This document shows, piece by piece, positions 8,377 to 16,709 of a stretch of DNA of 49,940 nt (positions within the stretch are counted from its first letter, which is position 1; each line of letters starts with the position of its first letter). Source of the stretch: Agaribacterium haliotis. GTDB taxonomy: Bacteria; Pseudomonadota; Gammaproteobacteria; Pseudomonadales; Cellvibrionaceae. The notes beneath the pieces are model-generated. The model worked only from the letters and a program-made list of their open reading frames with translations. It was not told the DNA's origin and searched no databases. The stretch covers positions 1 through 49,940 of the forward strand of contig NZ_NKQJ01000019.1 in assembly GCF_002312815.1 (NCBI RefSeq). The letters run 5' to 3'. A program made the translations under genes and the position numbers.

Positions 8377-9060
8377 TTAAAGGCTGCCCATTTTGTGAGC
8401 TTTGCGGCCATTGGACAGGTACAACAAACTCAAAATTAGCAGAGAAAAGACCAGCATCAGTGTCGATAGCAGCGCCGCCTGGGTGTATTCAAGCGCTTCG
8501 ACATGATCGTAAATAGCGATGCTTAACACCCGCGTCTCACTATCTATATTGCCACCTATCATCAATACCACACCAAACTCACCCATGGTGTGGGCAAAAC
8601 TGAGTATCAGCGCACTGTAAATGCCGTTGCGGGCCAGGGGTAATACGATATAAATAAAACGCTGCACTGCGTTGGCGCCCATGCACGCGGCAGCCTCGAG
8701 ATAGGCTTTGTTGACTTGGCTAAAGGCACTTTGCAAAGGTTGCAGCGCAAATGGCAGTGAATACACCATGGAAGCAAGTACCAGACCGCGAAAACTAAAG
8801 CTGAGCGGTTCGAGACCGAGCGCTGCATTTAACTGCCCGAGCCAGCCACCGGGGCTCATTAACAGCAGTAGATAAAAACCGATGACCGTCGGCGGCAGCA
8901 CCAGAGGCAGTGCGCACAAAGCGTTAATCAACGCCTGGCGAGTGGGTTTTTGCTGTACCAGCCACCACGCCAGAGGAATACATATAACAAGTAACAGCAT
9001 GCTGGTGAGCGCTGCGAGCTTAATGGAAAGATAAAGTGGCTGAAGGTCAACGGCGTGCAT
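8377..9060 (-). CDS. modB: Molybdate ABC transporter permease ModB
   Basis: A 227-residue inner-membrane permease with about five membrane helices. The cytoplasmic coupling loop has the EAA motif, EAAACMGANAVQRFIYIVLP, which docks on ModC. The length is typical for ModB. Its ATG overlaps the modA stop by one base (TAATG), indicating translational coupling. Confidence 0.93.
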   Translation of the reverse strand: MHAVDLQPLYLSIKLAALTSMLLLVICIPLAWWLVQQKPTRQALINALCALPLVLPPTVIGFYLLLLMSPGGWLGQLNAALGLEPLSFSFRGLVLASMVYSLPFALQPLQSAFSQVNKAYLEAAACMGANAVQRFIYIVLPLARNGIYSALILSFAHTMGEFGVVLMIGGNIDSETRVLSIAIYDHVEALEYTQAALLSTLMLVFSLLILSLLYLSNGRKAHKMGSL

Positions 9061-9980
9061 TAATAAATATCCGATAAATAACCACAGTTGCGAACGATTT
9101 GCTGAGCCTGTTTTTGTTTTAAGAAACGAAAAAAATCATTCGATGTGTTGTTGGCCCAGGCCTTAATTTCGATCGCCTGTTGTTGTATCGCGCTGTGTAA
9201 GTCGGCGGGGACGAGCCAGTATTGGCCGCGCTGCTCGCTGTCGAGTTCCAACCACTGAGCATAGGCAATAAAACCCATGTCGGCTGCGCCGGACGCGACA
9301 AACTGCAAACTTTGAGCGACGTTTTGGCCAAAGACAAGTTTGTCTTGTAGCTCGCCGTAAAGTCCGAGCTGTTTTAAGCTTTGCTCTGCGGCAAGGCCGT
9401 AGGGTGCGTGTTTGGGGTTGGCCAGGCTCAGGCGCTTAATAGCATGTGTGCCGTGTTCTTTTAACCACGCAGGCCCCGGTTTTTGTTCGAGCTTAGGGGC
9501 CCAGAGTACAAGCTGGCCTACGGCGTAAATAAAACCATTTTGTGCATCGGCGAGATCGCGCTGAATTAATTGCTGCGCGCGCTTTTGATCGGCAGATAAA
9601 AAAATGGCAAACGGTGCTCCGCGGCTAATCATTGCAGCAAGCTGGCCACTAGAGGCATAACTGGCTTTAATTTGTTGTGGCGCTAAGTTGTGTTGTTGAG
9701 AATAAGCCTCGGCAAGCTTTTCGTAACAGGCCTTAAAATTTGAAGCCACGGCAATATTAAAATCAGAACCGTTTGTTAAGGGCCCGTTGTTATTTGTATT
9801 GTTTTGTTGATCGTTATCTTTGGCCAAGCTTGTTGTGCTTAAAATACTAAATACAAAGAGACTGACTATCGTAGATGCACGCTGTGATATATAGCTTGAT
9901 ACATACGTCGATACAGATCTGGCAAGGCCGGTCAGCCAGCTAATAGCGTGGGCCCGAATAAAAACCATAGATGTCGGCAT
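9060..9980 (-). CDS. modA: Molybdate-binding periplasmic protein ModA
   Basis: The substrate-binding protein of the modABC importer, about 306 residues. A long N-region precedes a hydrophobic stretch (about 33-47) ending in SLA, so the signal peptide is unusually long; an ATG 12 bases further in (9968) would shorten it slightly, and a TTG at 9989 would lengthen it. The mature domain begins FNIAVASNFKACYEKLA and has the ASSGQLAAMISRGAPFAIFLSAD stretch (broken here only by family-typical variation) that forms the oxyanion pocket in ModA proteins. A poly-Asn/Gln spacer lies between signal peptide and domain. No ModE site was recognised upstream. Confidence 0.88.
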   Translation of the reverse strand: MPTSMVFIRAHAISWLTGLARSVSTYVSSYISQRASTIVSLFVFSILSTTSLAKDNDQQNNTNNNGPLTNGSDFNIAVASNFKACYEKLAEAYSQQHNLAPQQIKASYASSGQLAAMISRGAPFAIFLSADQKRAQQLIQRDLADAQNGFIYAVGQLVLWAPKLEQKPGPAWLKEHGTHAIKRLSLANPKHAPYGLAAEQSLKQLGLYGELQDKLVFGQNVAQSLQFVASGAADMGFIAYAQWLELDSEQRGQYWLVPADLHSAIQQQAIEIKAWANNTSNDFFRFLKQKQAQQIVRNCGYLSDIY

Positions 9981-10074
9981 TCTCGTCAAGGTGTTTAATC
10001 CTAAAATAAGCCCGCTTCAGTGTTGACTTCAAGTACTGGCTTCAAACGCTGGGCTCAGCTACCAGGCGCTTGGC

Positions 10075-11658
10075 CTAGGTGCCACAAAAAGTTCGGTAGT
10101 GTTGATCAAAATCGGCCTTGCTTTGCAGCAGCTCACACTGATCAGCCTGTTTATCATACGGCCGTTGCCAGGCGCTTAGATAGTCTTGTATCAAGTTTAA
10201 GCCTTGCGTTTTTGTCGTTTGATTCAGCGTTTGTTCGATTGCCTGCTCAACAAAATAATTGCGCGGAATCAGTTCGGGATTGTTGGCCCGCATCAACGCC
10301 ACAGCGCTGTCGTGCTTGTGTTCTTCTTTGCCGGGCTCAGAGCCCTGTTGTCGAGCCAGTTGCCGCTCGCCACATTCTTGTAAGTTGCTACCGTGAAGGC
10401 CTAACCAATCGTGCAGGGAGTCGGAAAAATAATGCTCAAGCTGATCTTGTGCCTTGGGGTCGAGTTCGCCGGCTAACAATTTAGTGAGCTGGCGAAAGCT
10501 CAGTGTGTAATCGAGCTCGTGTTTGGCCATCGCTGCGAGCATGGTATCGATCAGGCTTCGAAGCTCAGCGGGGTTATTTTGTTGGCCAGCGCTGATATCA
10601 CTAAAGCCAAATTTATTGGCGAGCATCGTGTAATACGCGCTGTCAAAACGCGCCGGAATGCCTTCAATCAGGGGCCTCGCCAAGTCCAGAGCGGCCTCGA
10701 CGTTCGTGTCTATCAGCGGCAGCAGGCTTTCAGCCAAGCGCGCCATATTCCAATTCATCATTGCCGGCTGTTGAGCAAAAGCGTAGCGGCCCTGTCGGTC
10801 AATGGAGCTGTATACGGCGCTCGGGTTAAAGCTGCCTAGCATTGCGCAGGGGCCAAAATCGATGGTTTCACCGGCGATGCTGCAGTTGTCGGTATTCATG
10901 ACTCCGTGGATAAAACCGATACGCATCCAATGGCAAAGCAGTTGGATCTGTTTGTCGATCACCGCATCGAGCAGGGCAAGTGCGGCCGCGCTGTCGCTAT
11001 TGCCTGCCTGCTGTTTGACGCCGGCGGCTTGTTCAGGGTAATGGCGTTTGAGCGCGTAGTGAGTCAGTTTGGCAAGCACCGGGTGCTGCTCGGTTGCGGC
11101 GAACCACTGAAACGTGCCGACACGCAAGTGGCTCTGGGCGACGCGACAGACAATGGCGCCGCCTGTGGGGCCATCGCGCTCGACAGTTGCACCTGTGCTA
11201 ACAACGCCAAGACTGCGCGCACTTGGCACACCGAGCGCATGCAGTGCTTCGGACATCAGATACTCACGCAGAGCCGGGCCGAGCGCACAAAAACCATCGC
11301 CACCGCGAGAGAAGGGCGTAGGGCCGCTGCCTTTTAATTGCAGGTCGACAAGTGAGCCAGTTGATGTGGGCCACTCTCCGAGCATATGCGCGCGACCGTC
11401 GCCGAGGCGCCCGGCAAACTGGCCAAATTGGTGGCCGGCGTAAACCAATGCATAACTCGAGCTATTGGCAAGGCTGGTTTGACCACTTAATAAATCACAT
11501 TGGAGCTTCGGCTGTTGGCGCAGCGCCTCGGGCAGGTCGATTTCTTGTGCCAGTTTGTTATTCCACAGCAGCAGCTTAGCTTCGGGCCAATCGGCGATGG
11601 CGCAGTTTTCAAAAACGGCTTGATCAAGCTCGCGATAACTATGGATAAATTGTTTCAT
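10075..11658 (-). CDS. selO: Protein adenylyltransferase SelO (YdiU)
   Basis: A 527-residue SelO-family pseudokinase, slightly longer than usual. SelO transfers AMP from ATP to protein Ser/Thr/Tyr hydroxyls and is linked to redox stress. Visible family segments: YAGHQFGQFAGRLGDGRA, LKGSGPTPFSRGGDG, and the metal/ATP site GVMNTDN followed by IDFGP. The C-terminus ends CGT, with Cys at the position that is selenocysteine in many eukaryotic SelO proteins. The gene begins ten bases after the TrmB-like gene, so the two are probably cotranscribed. Confidence 0.93.
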   Translation of the reverse strand: MKQFIHSYRELDQAVFENCAIADWPEAKLLLWNNKLAQEIDLPEALRQQPKLQCDLLSGQTSLANSSSYALVYAGHQFGQFAGRLGDGRAHMLGEWPTSTGSLVDLQLKGSGPTPFSRGGDGFCALGPALREYLMSEALHALGVPSARSLGVVSTGATVERDGPTGGAIVCRVAQSHLRVGTFQWFAATEQHPVLAKLTHYALKRHYPEQAAGVKQQAGNSDSAAALALLDAVIDKQIQLLCHWMRIGFIHGVMNTDNCSIAGETIDFGPCAMLGSFNPSAVYSSIDRQGRYAFAQQPAMMNWNMARLAESLLPLIDTNVEAALDLARPLIEGIPARFDSAYYTMLANKFGFSDISAGQQNNPAELRSLIDTMLAAMAKHELDYTLSFRQLTKLLAGELDPKAQDQLEHYFSDSLHDWLGLHGSNLQECGERQLARQQGSEPGKEEHKHDSAVALMRANNPELIPRNYFVEQAIEQTLNQTTKTQGLNLIQDYLSAWQRPYDKQADQCELLQSKADFDQHYRTFCGT

Positions 11659-11668
11659 TTGTCGTGGC

Positions 11669-12340
11669 TCACAGCTGGTTTTGGCAAATAAGTTGGTAAA
11701 GCGCCTGGCCGCTGTTTAGGTACTTGCGCTCAAATAAGGTCAGCGGCTCTTGAACGGCCAGCTCATTGAGCTGGGTCTCGCCGGCGCCCAGGTGGCGCCA
11801 GCACAGTTCAAATTCTTCAAGGTAGATACGCCAGTTGCTGCGCAACTCGGTTTTTTGTGCGAGTTTGGGCAGCAGCGGAAAGACCGGGTGGCCGTGCCAG
11901 CGCCTTTTTAAATGCTCAGTTTTTGGATAGGGGTTGGGATAGAGCAAAAAGTGTTGTTTAAACACAAGCCCTTCGCGCTCGCAAAGGCGCCAGATATCTT
12001 CGCAGTTGGCTCGCAATAACAGGCAATTTTCCGGCAGCTCGCCGGCGTTGAGCGATTCGGTATTTAGGCGTTTTAAACTGCGATCAATGCCGATAACCAG
12101 AGCACCGGGGTTATTGTTGGCCAGCGCCCTCGAACTTAGGCCCGTGCCGCAGCAGGAGTCCAGAATTAGCTGCTCGTATTTGTTGCTGTTGATGTGTTTT
12201 AGCAGTTGTTCAAAGGCCTCGAGGTTGTGGGTTTGTAGTGGTTTTTGATAGGGCGCTGCAAGGTGGCGCTCGAGATCGTCGATCAGGCGCTTGTGTGGCG
12301 CCTGTTGTGCGCTGCTGATTTCTTTTGAGGCAAACTGCAT
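11669..12340 (-). CDS. TrmB-like SAM-dependent methyltransferase
   Basis: A 223-residue class I methyltransferase. The SAM-binding motif I is LDSCCGTGLSSRALA (about residues 60-74), and motif II IGIDRS follows. A segment YPNPYPKTEHLKRRWHGHP replaces the FPDPWPKKRHHKRR of canonical tRNA m7G46 methyltransferase TrmB. The overall order is TrmB-like (COG0220), but the Asp in the catalytic FPDPW motif is Asn here. It may be a TrmB paralogue with another substrate, or a diverged TrmB. It starts the transcription unit with selO. Confidence 0.7.
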   Translation of the reverse strand: MQFASKEISSAQQAPHKRLIDDLERHLAAPYQKPLQTHNLEAFEQLLKHINSNKYEQLILDSCCGTGLSSRALANNNPGALVIGIDRSLKRLNTESLNAGELPENCLLLRANCEDIWRLCEREGLVFKQHFLLYPNPYPKTEHLKRRWHGHPVFPLLPKLAQKTELRSNWRIYLEEFELCWRHLGAGETQLNELAVQEPLTLFERKYLNSGQALYQLICQNQL

Positions 12341-12572
12341 GGTAAATACTGGTCTTCGACGGGGCGCTTACTATAGCATGGCTGGATAAGAGACCGGGCT
12401 GGGCTTTATTTTGCGCCTTGCTTTGCGCTTTAGGTTCCTTAGCGGCACCTTGCCAAGCCTTTTACGGTCAAGGACAACCGAGTCAAGAACAGTTCAGTCA
12501 AGCGCGACTCAGCGAGCATACGCGAATGGTGAATGCAGTTTTCTGAAAGAGAATTTTTGCGAAAGTAATTTT

Positions 12573-12598
12573 TGAACACAACAACTGAACACAACAAC
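12573..12598. repeat. Perfect 13-base tandem duplication
   Basis: TGAACACAACAAC occurs twice in direct succession (12573-12585 and 12586-12598), 12 bases before the AAGGA ribosome site (12611-12615) of the second LolA-like gene. It lies in the probable 5' leader. Confidence 0.85.
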
Positions 12599-12621
12599 AC
12601 AAGTACTTTAAAGGAATAAAT

Positions 12622-13443
12622 ATGGACATAGGTGTTTTCAGTGTTTGTGCCCGGCGTTTTTTTCTGCGCGCCTTTTTATATGTGAGTGTTTTTTATTCAA
12701 ATGGGATTTTGGCGGACACGCGCGATGGGCAAGCGGCTTCAGTTAACGCGGCTGAACCTGATGCTCGCGAGCTGATTCAAAAAAGCATGGATCTGTGGCG
12801 CGGTAAAACGTCCTACAGTGAGGTGAGCATGACCATTCACCGGCCCGACTGGCAGCGCAGTATGAGCATGCAGGCCTGGACCGAAGGTGAGAAAAACAGT
12901 TTGGTGCGTGTCAGTGCCCCGGCGCGCGATGCCGGTAATGCGAGTTTAATTAAAGATCGCGATATGTGGAGCTTTGCGCCGAAAATTAACCGCGTTATCA
13001 AAGTGCCGTCGTCGATGATGGCGCAGAGCTGGATGGGCAGTGATTTTTCTAATAAAGATATCAGTCGCAATACGGATATTATCAATCTGTACGATCACAG
13101 CTTGGCAGGCCAGTCGAATCAAGACGGGCACCTGGTTTACGAGATTCACTCTGTGCCGCATGAAGCGGCGGCCGTGGTTTGGGGCAAAGAGGTACTGTTT
13201 ATTCGCGATGACTATGTTTTGCTCGAGCAGCAGTACTGGGATCAGGATGGCAAACTGGTGAAGACGATGAAAACCATCGACTTTATGCAGGCTGACGGGC
13301 GCACCATCGCCAAGACCATGCGCATGAATAAAAGTGATGATAAAAACAGCTGGACGCAGATAGAAAACACCAAAGTGCAATTTGATATTGAATTGTCGAG
13401 CTCGACCTTCACCTTATCTAACTTGCGCAATCCGAGGCTCTAA
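12622..13443 (+). CDS. LolA-like protein of the ABC export module
   Basis: A 273-residue periplasmic protein with a signal peptide (about residues 1-31, with a long N-region and a cut near ILA). The mature part is LolA-like and matches the protein at 4468 in pattern: MWSFAPKINRVIKVPSS then WMGSDFSNKDI (about residues 113-142) corresponds to QWLYLPALKRVKRISS then FMGSEYAFEDL there. The ATG has a good AAGGA. Its stop overlaps the start of the first permease (TAATG), which ties it physically to the ABC transporter. Inferred role: periplasmic carrier for the cargo released by the LolCDE-like transporter. Confidence 0.83.
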   Translation: MDIGVFSVCARRFFLRAFLYVSVFYSNGILADTRDGQAASVNAAEPDARELIQKSMDLWRGKTSYSEVSMTIHRPDWQRSMSMQAWTEGEKNSLVRVSAPARDAGNASLIKDRDMWSFAPKINRVIKVPSSMMAQSWMGSDFSNKDISRNTDIINLYDHSLAGQSNQDGHLVYEIHSVPHEAAAVVWGKEVLFIRDDYVLLEQQYWDQDGKLVKTMKTIDFMQADGRTIAKTMRMNKSDDKNSWTQIENTKVQFDIELSSSTFTLSNLRNPRL

Positions 13444-14690
13444 TGCTTTCGCTGGCCCTTGCCTGGCGCAATTTGTGGCGCCACCGCCGCCGGACCTGGC
13501 TGACCGTAGGTTCAATGATATTTTCCAATCTGCTGCTTATTTTTGCGATATCGCTGCAGCTATCGACTTATGAGCAGATGATCAAAAATAGTCTGAGGGC
13601 GTTTTCAGCGCCCTTGCAATTGCAAAAAACCGGTTACAACGTCGATCAAAAGATGCGCCTGGCGCTCAATAACGGCAAGCTACTTGTCGCAAGCTTAAGC
13701 GAGGCTTTCCCCAAGCTTGCGATTGCGCCGCGCGCGCAGGCCTTTGTGCTTGGCGCCAGCGAAACCCGCAGCTTGGGCATTGCTGTGGCGGGGGTGGACA
13801 AAACGGCCGAGACGCGGCTTTCGTCCATTCCGACATCGATGCTTCGCGGCGCTTATTTAACCGGGCGGGCCGGCGAGGTGGTTATTGGAGAGGCGCTGGC
13901 GCGCAGTTTACAGATCGACATAGGCGATGAGCTGACCTTGCTCGGTTCGGGTTACGACGGCTCGTTTGCGGCGGCAGTGCAAACGGTTAGCGGTATTTTT
14001 CGAACTGGGGTCATTGAGCTCGATAAAAGTGTGGTGCAGATTAATTGGAGCGACTTCGACGCGATTTTTTTTATGGGCGCTCGTGTGCACAGTATTGCAC
14101 TTGCGCCGGATTCGTTAAACGAGCTTGCTCGTTACCAACAAAGTTTGCAGGCTTTTATTGATACCAGCGATATAAAAACACAAAGCCACAACACAGAGCT
14201 TGAGCTGCTCAACTGGCAAGCTCTGCACCCGGAGATTAAACAAAGTATTGAAGCGGATTTTGCCAGTGCCTGGTTTATGTACGCGGTATTAATTGCCCTG
14301 GTTGCCTTTAGTGTGCTCAATACCCAGCTGATGTCGGTGCTCGAACGCACGCGTGAGTTTGGCATTATGATGGCTATCGGCTGCTCCAACGGGGTATTGG
14401 TTCGCTTGATTGTGATCGAAAACTTTCTACTTGCCGGGCTCGGTTTTGTGTTGGGGCTGGTTGCAGGTGGCGCCTTGGTATTTTATTTCTCTCACGCGGG
14501 GCTGGTACTTTCAGGTATGGAAGAGGCGGCTGCACTTTACAATGTGCCGAGCACGCTTTATCCGCAATTAAGCCCGCTGGCGCTTTTGCTCGGTCCCTCG
14601 GTGTTGTTGTTATTTTGCCTGTTGGCGAGTTTATATCCGGCGCTGAGGCTGATTCGCCTGCAGCCGATTATGGCGATGAGGGCAAAATAA
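13443..14690 (+). CDS. FtsX/LolE-type ABC transporter permease 1
   Basis: A 415-residue inner-membrane protein. One membrane helix lies near the N-terminus (about 22-42), a periplasmic domain of about 220 residues follows, then three helices near residues 275-300, 325-350 and 375-400. This is the four-helix MacB/FtsX/LolC-LolE fold, which moves substrates by a mechanical lever rather than through a channel. The N-terminal LAWRNLWRHRRRT is typical of these permeases. It overlaps both neighbours by one base. No LolB homologue is present in this cluster. Confidence 0.87.
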   Translation: MLSLALAWRNLWRHRRRTWLTVGSMIFSNLLLIFAISLQLSTYEQMIKNSLRAFSAPLQLQKTGYNVDQKMRLALNNGKLLVASLSEAFPKLAIAPRAQAFVLGASETRSLGIAVAGVDKTAETRLSSIPTSMLRGAYLTGRAGEVVIGEALARSLQIDIGDELTLLGSGYDGSFAAAVQTVSGIFRTGVIELDKSVVQINWSDFDAIFFMGARVHSIALAPDSLNELARYQQSLQAFIDTSDIKTQSHNTELELLNWQALHPEIKQSIEADFASAWFMYAVLIALVAFSVLNTQLMSVLERTREFGIMMAIGCSNGVLVRLIVIENFLLAGLGFVLGLVAGGALVFYFSHAGLVLSGMEEAAALYNVPSTLYPQLSPLALLLGPSVLLLFCLLASLYPALRLIRLQPIMAMRAK

Positions 14691-16009
14691 TGGCAGCGCT
14701 TGAATCTGGCAGCCCTGGCTCTCAAAGCCCTCAACGCAGCGCTCGTACCGGCACTCACAGTACAAATGGCACATTGTTGGGCATTTCCCTGCAGCTGGCC
14801 TGGCGCAATCTGTGGCGCAATAAAAAGCGCAGTTTGATTATGTTGGCGGCCATCAGCTTGGGCGCCTGGGCAATGATTTTTATGCCGTCGCTGATGCGCG
14901 GTATGTTAAACGACAGCTTACAGCGCAGTTTCGATGCTCTGCCGGGCCAGGTTCAGGCCCACCAAAAAAATTACCGTTTAGACAGCAGTATTGAATCTAG
15001 TTTTTTAGTGCCCGGGGCCGAGCAACAGGCCTTGCTCAGCGAGGCACCGGTAACGCACTGGGTTGCGCGCATTAAGTTGCCCGCAGTGCTAAACAGTGAA
15101 CGAGAAAGCCGCGCGGTACAGTTGATCGGCTTAAATTACCAGCGAGAAACCCAGCTCGATTTGAAGCTTGTAGCGGGGCACTGGCCGGCCGATAACAGCG
15201 AAATGGGCTTGGTGATCGGCAGCAAATTGGCTGAGCGCCTGGAGACCGGGCTCGGCAAGCGAGTCGTGCTGATGTCTCAGGGGGCCGACGGTGAGCTGGC
15301 AGAACGCGGTTTTCGTATCGTTGCCCTGTATCGCAGTGAACTCGGGGCCGGCGACGAGCGAGTAATCTATTTGGGTTTAGATGCCGCGCAGCGTTTTTTG
15401 AAGATGCCCGGCAAAATCTCCGAACTTGCCTTTTGGGGCGGTGCCGATGCGGATAGTGTTGCAGATAAACACAGCGAGACTGCGCTGCTTAATTATGTGC
15501 GCTCGGTACTCGACAAGCAGTTAGAGGTTTTGCCCTGGTACGAACTCGACCCGTATTTAGCGTCGATGATGGGCATGCTCGACGCGATGATTGTTATCTG
15601 GATCTTAGTGGTTTTTATCGCCATGGGCTTTGGTTTGGCCAATACCTTGTTGATGGCAATCTTCGAGCGTGTGCGAGAGCTGGGGCTGATGATCGCGCTA
15701 GGTATGCCAAGGGCGATGGTGCTGGTGCAGCTTCTATTAGAAAGCCTGTTCATGTTGATGATTGGCTTGGCGGTCGGCAATGCTCTGGCCTTGCTGTGTG
15801 TCTTTGCGTTTCGCGATGGCATTGATTTAAGTGCGTTTGCCGATGCGATGGCGATGGCAGGTGTCGGCAGCCGCCTGTACCCGAATTTACAGTTTACAGA
15901 TGTGGCGCTTGCCAATGTCACCGTGCTGGTGCTGGGTTTGGCTACAAGTCTGTTGCCGGCCTGGCGCGCATCCCACTACGACCCCGTACAAGCGTTGAGT
16001 AAGGATTAA
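14690..16009 (+). CDS. FtsX/LolC-type ABC transporter permease 2
   Basis: A 439-residue permease of the same fold as its neighbour, with a Ser/Gly-rich N-terminal extension of about 25 residues before LAWRNLWRNKKRS. One N-terminal helix (about 45-65), a large periplasmic domain, then three helices (about 300-325, 350-375, 405-430). The chosen ATG overlaps the previous stop (TAATG). Two different permeases suggest a heterodimer as in LolCE. The following ATPase starts four bases after its stop. Confidence 0.87.
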   Translation: MAALESGSPGSQSPQRSARTGTHSTNGTLLGISLQLAWRNLWRNKKRSLIMLAAISLGAWAMIFMPSLMRGMLNDSLQRSFDALPGQVQAHQKNYRLDSSIESSFLVPGAEQQALLSEAPVTHWVARIKLPAVLNSERESRAVQLIGLNYQRETQLDLKLVAGHWPADNSEMGLVIGSKLAERLETGLGKRVVLMSQGADGELAERGFRIVALYRSELGAGDERVIYLGLDAAQRFLKMPGKISELAFWGGADADSVADKHSETALLNYVRSVLDKQLEVLPWYELDPYLASMMGMLDAMIVIWILVVFIAMGFGLANTLLMAIFERVRELGLMIALGMPRAMVLVQLLLESLFMLMIGLAVGNALALLCVFAFRDGIDLSAFADAMAMAGVGSRLYPNLQFTDVALANVTVLVLGLATSLLPAWRASHYDPVQALSKD

Positions 16010-16013
16010 ATAT

Positions 16014-16709
16014 ATGTCGGCAATACAGTGTCGGAAATTGCTAAAGCAGTTTGTGCAAGGAGAGCAGCTTGTTCGCGGCCTCGACGAAGTTGACCTCGAG
16101 GTAGAAGCGGGCGAATTTGTGTGTTTGTCGGGCCCGTCTGGCTCGGGCAAAACAACGCTTCTAAATGCCCTGGGTGGCCTGGACAGTTTGGATGCCGGGC
16201 AGGTGCAGGTGGCCGGCCAGCAAGTCGAGCAGTTGAGCAAAAACCAGCGCGCCAAACTCAGATTAACAAACATCGGTTTTGTGTTTCAGGCTTATAACTT
16301 GATCCCGGTACTCAGCGCGCTTGAAAACGTAGAGTTTGTGATGCAGTTACAAGGGCGCTCTAAGCAAGAGCGCCGTGAAAAAGCCCTGGCGGTGTTGGCC
16401 GAGGTCGGCTTGCAGGGCTTAGAGGCGCGTCGCCCGTCTCAGTTAAGTGGCGGCCAACAGCAGCGCGTTGCAGTTGCCCGGGCGATTGCCAGTGAGCCCG
16501 ATCTTGTGCTGGCCGATGAGCCCACGGCAAACTTAGATTCGGCCTCGGCTTCTCAGCTGATTGATCTTTTTTTGCAGCTCAATGCCAAGCACGGATTGAC
16601 GTTTGTTATCGCCACCCACGATCAGCGTGTGATGCAGCGCTGTCGGCGCTTAATCACCATGCAAGACGGTAAAATCATTGCTGATGTTCGCCAAGATGCG
16701 GCCGCATAA
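16014..16709 (+). CDS. LolD/MacB-type ABC transporter ATPase
   Basis: A 231-residue ATPase with Walker A GPSGSGKTT (residues 40-48), Q-loop at VFQAYNLIPVL, signature LSGGQQQR (144-151), Walker B LVLADEPTANLD (165-176 approx.) and the switch His in IATHD. The motif set is that of the LolD/MacB/FtsE family that pairs with FtsX-type permeases. It is last of the transporter genes; AAGGA lies at 16001-16005 inside the preceding gene. The barrel gene overlaps its 3' end. Confidence 0.92.
   Translation: MSAIQCRKLLKQFVQGEQLVRGLDEVDLEVEAGEFVCLSGPSGSGKTTLLNALGGLDSLDAGQVQVAGQQVEQLSKNQRAKLRLTNIGFVFQAYNLIPVLSALENVEFVMQLQGRSKQERREKALAVLAEVGLQGLEARRPSQLSGGQQQRVAVARAIASEPDLVLADEPTANLDSASASQLIDLFLQLNAKHGLTFVIATHDQRVMQRCRRLITMQDGKIIADVRQDAAA

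Noticed and set aside
10020-11691. Several plus-strand open frames across selO
   Set aside because: All overlap selO, whose motifs are conserved along its whole length; the frames lack family signals.
14615-14689. Upstream extension of the second permease
   Set aside because: An earlier in-frame start would overlap the first permease by 76 bases; the TAATG junction at 14690 fits the same coupling seen at 13443.
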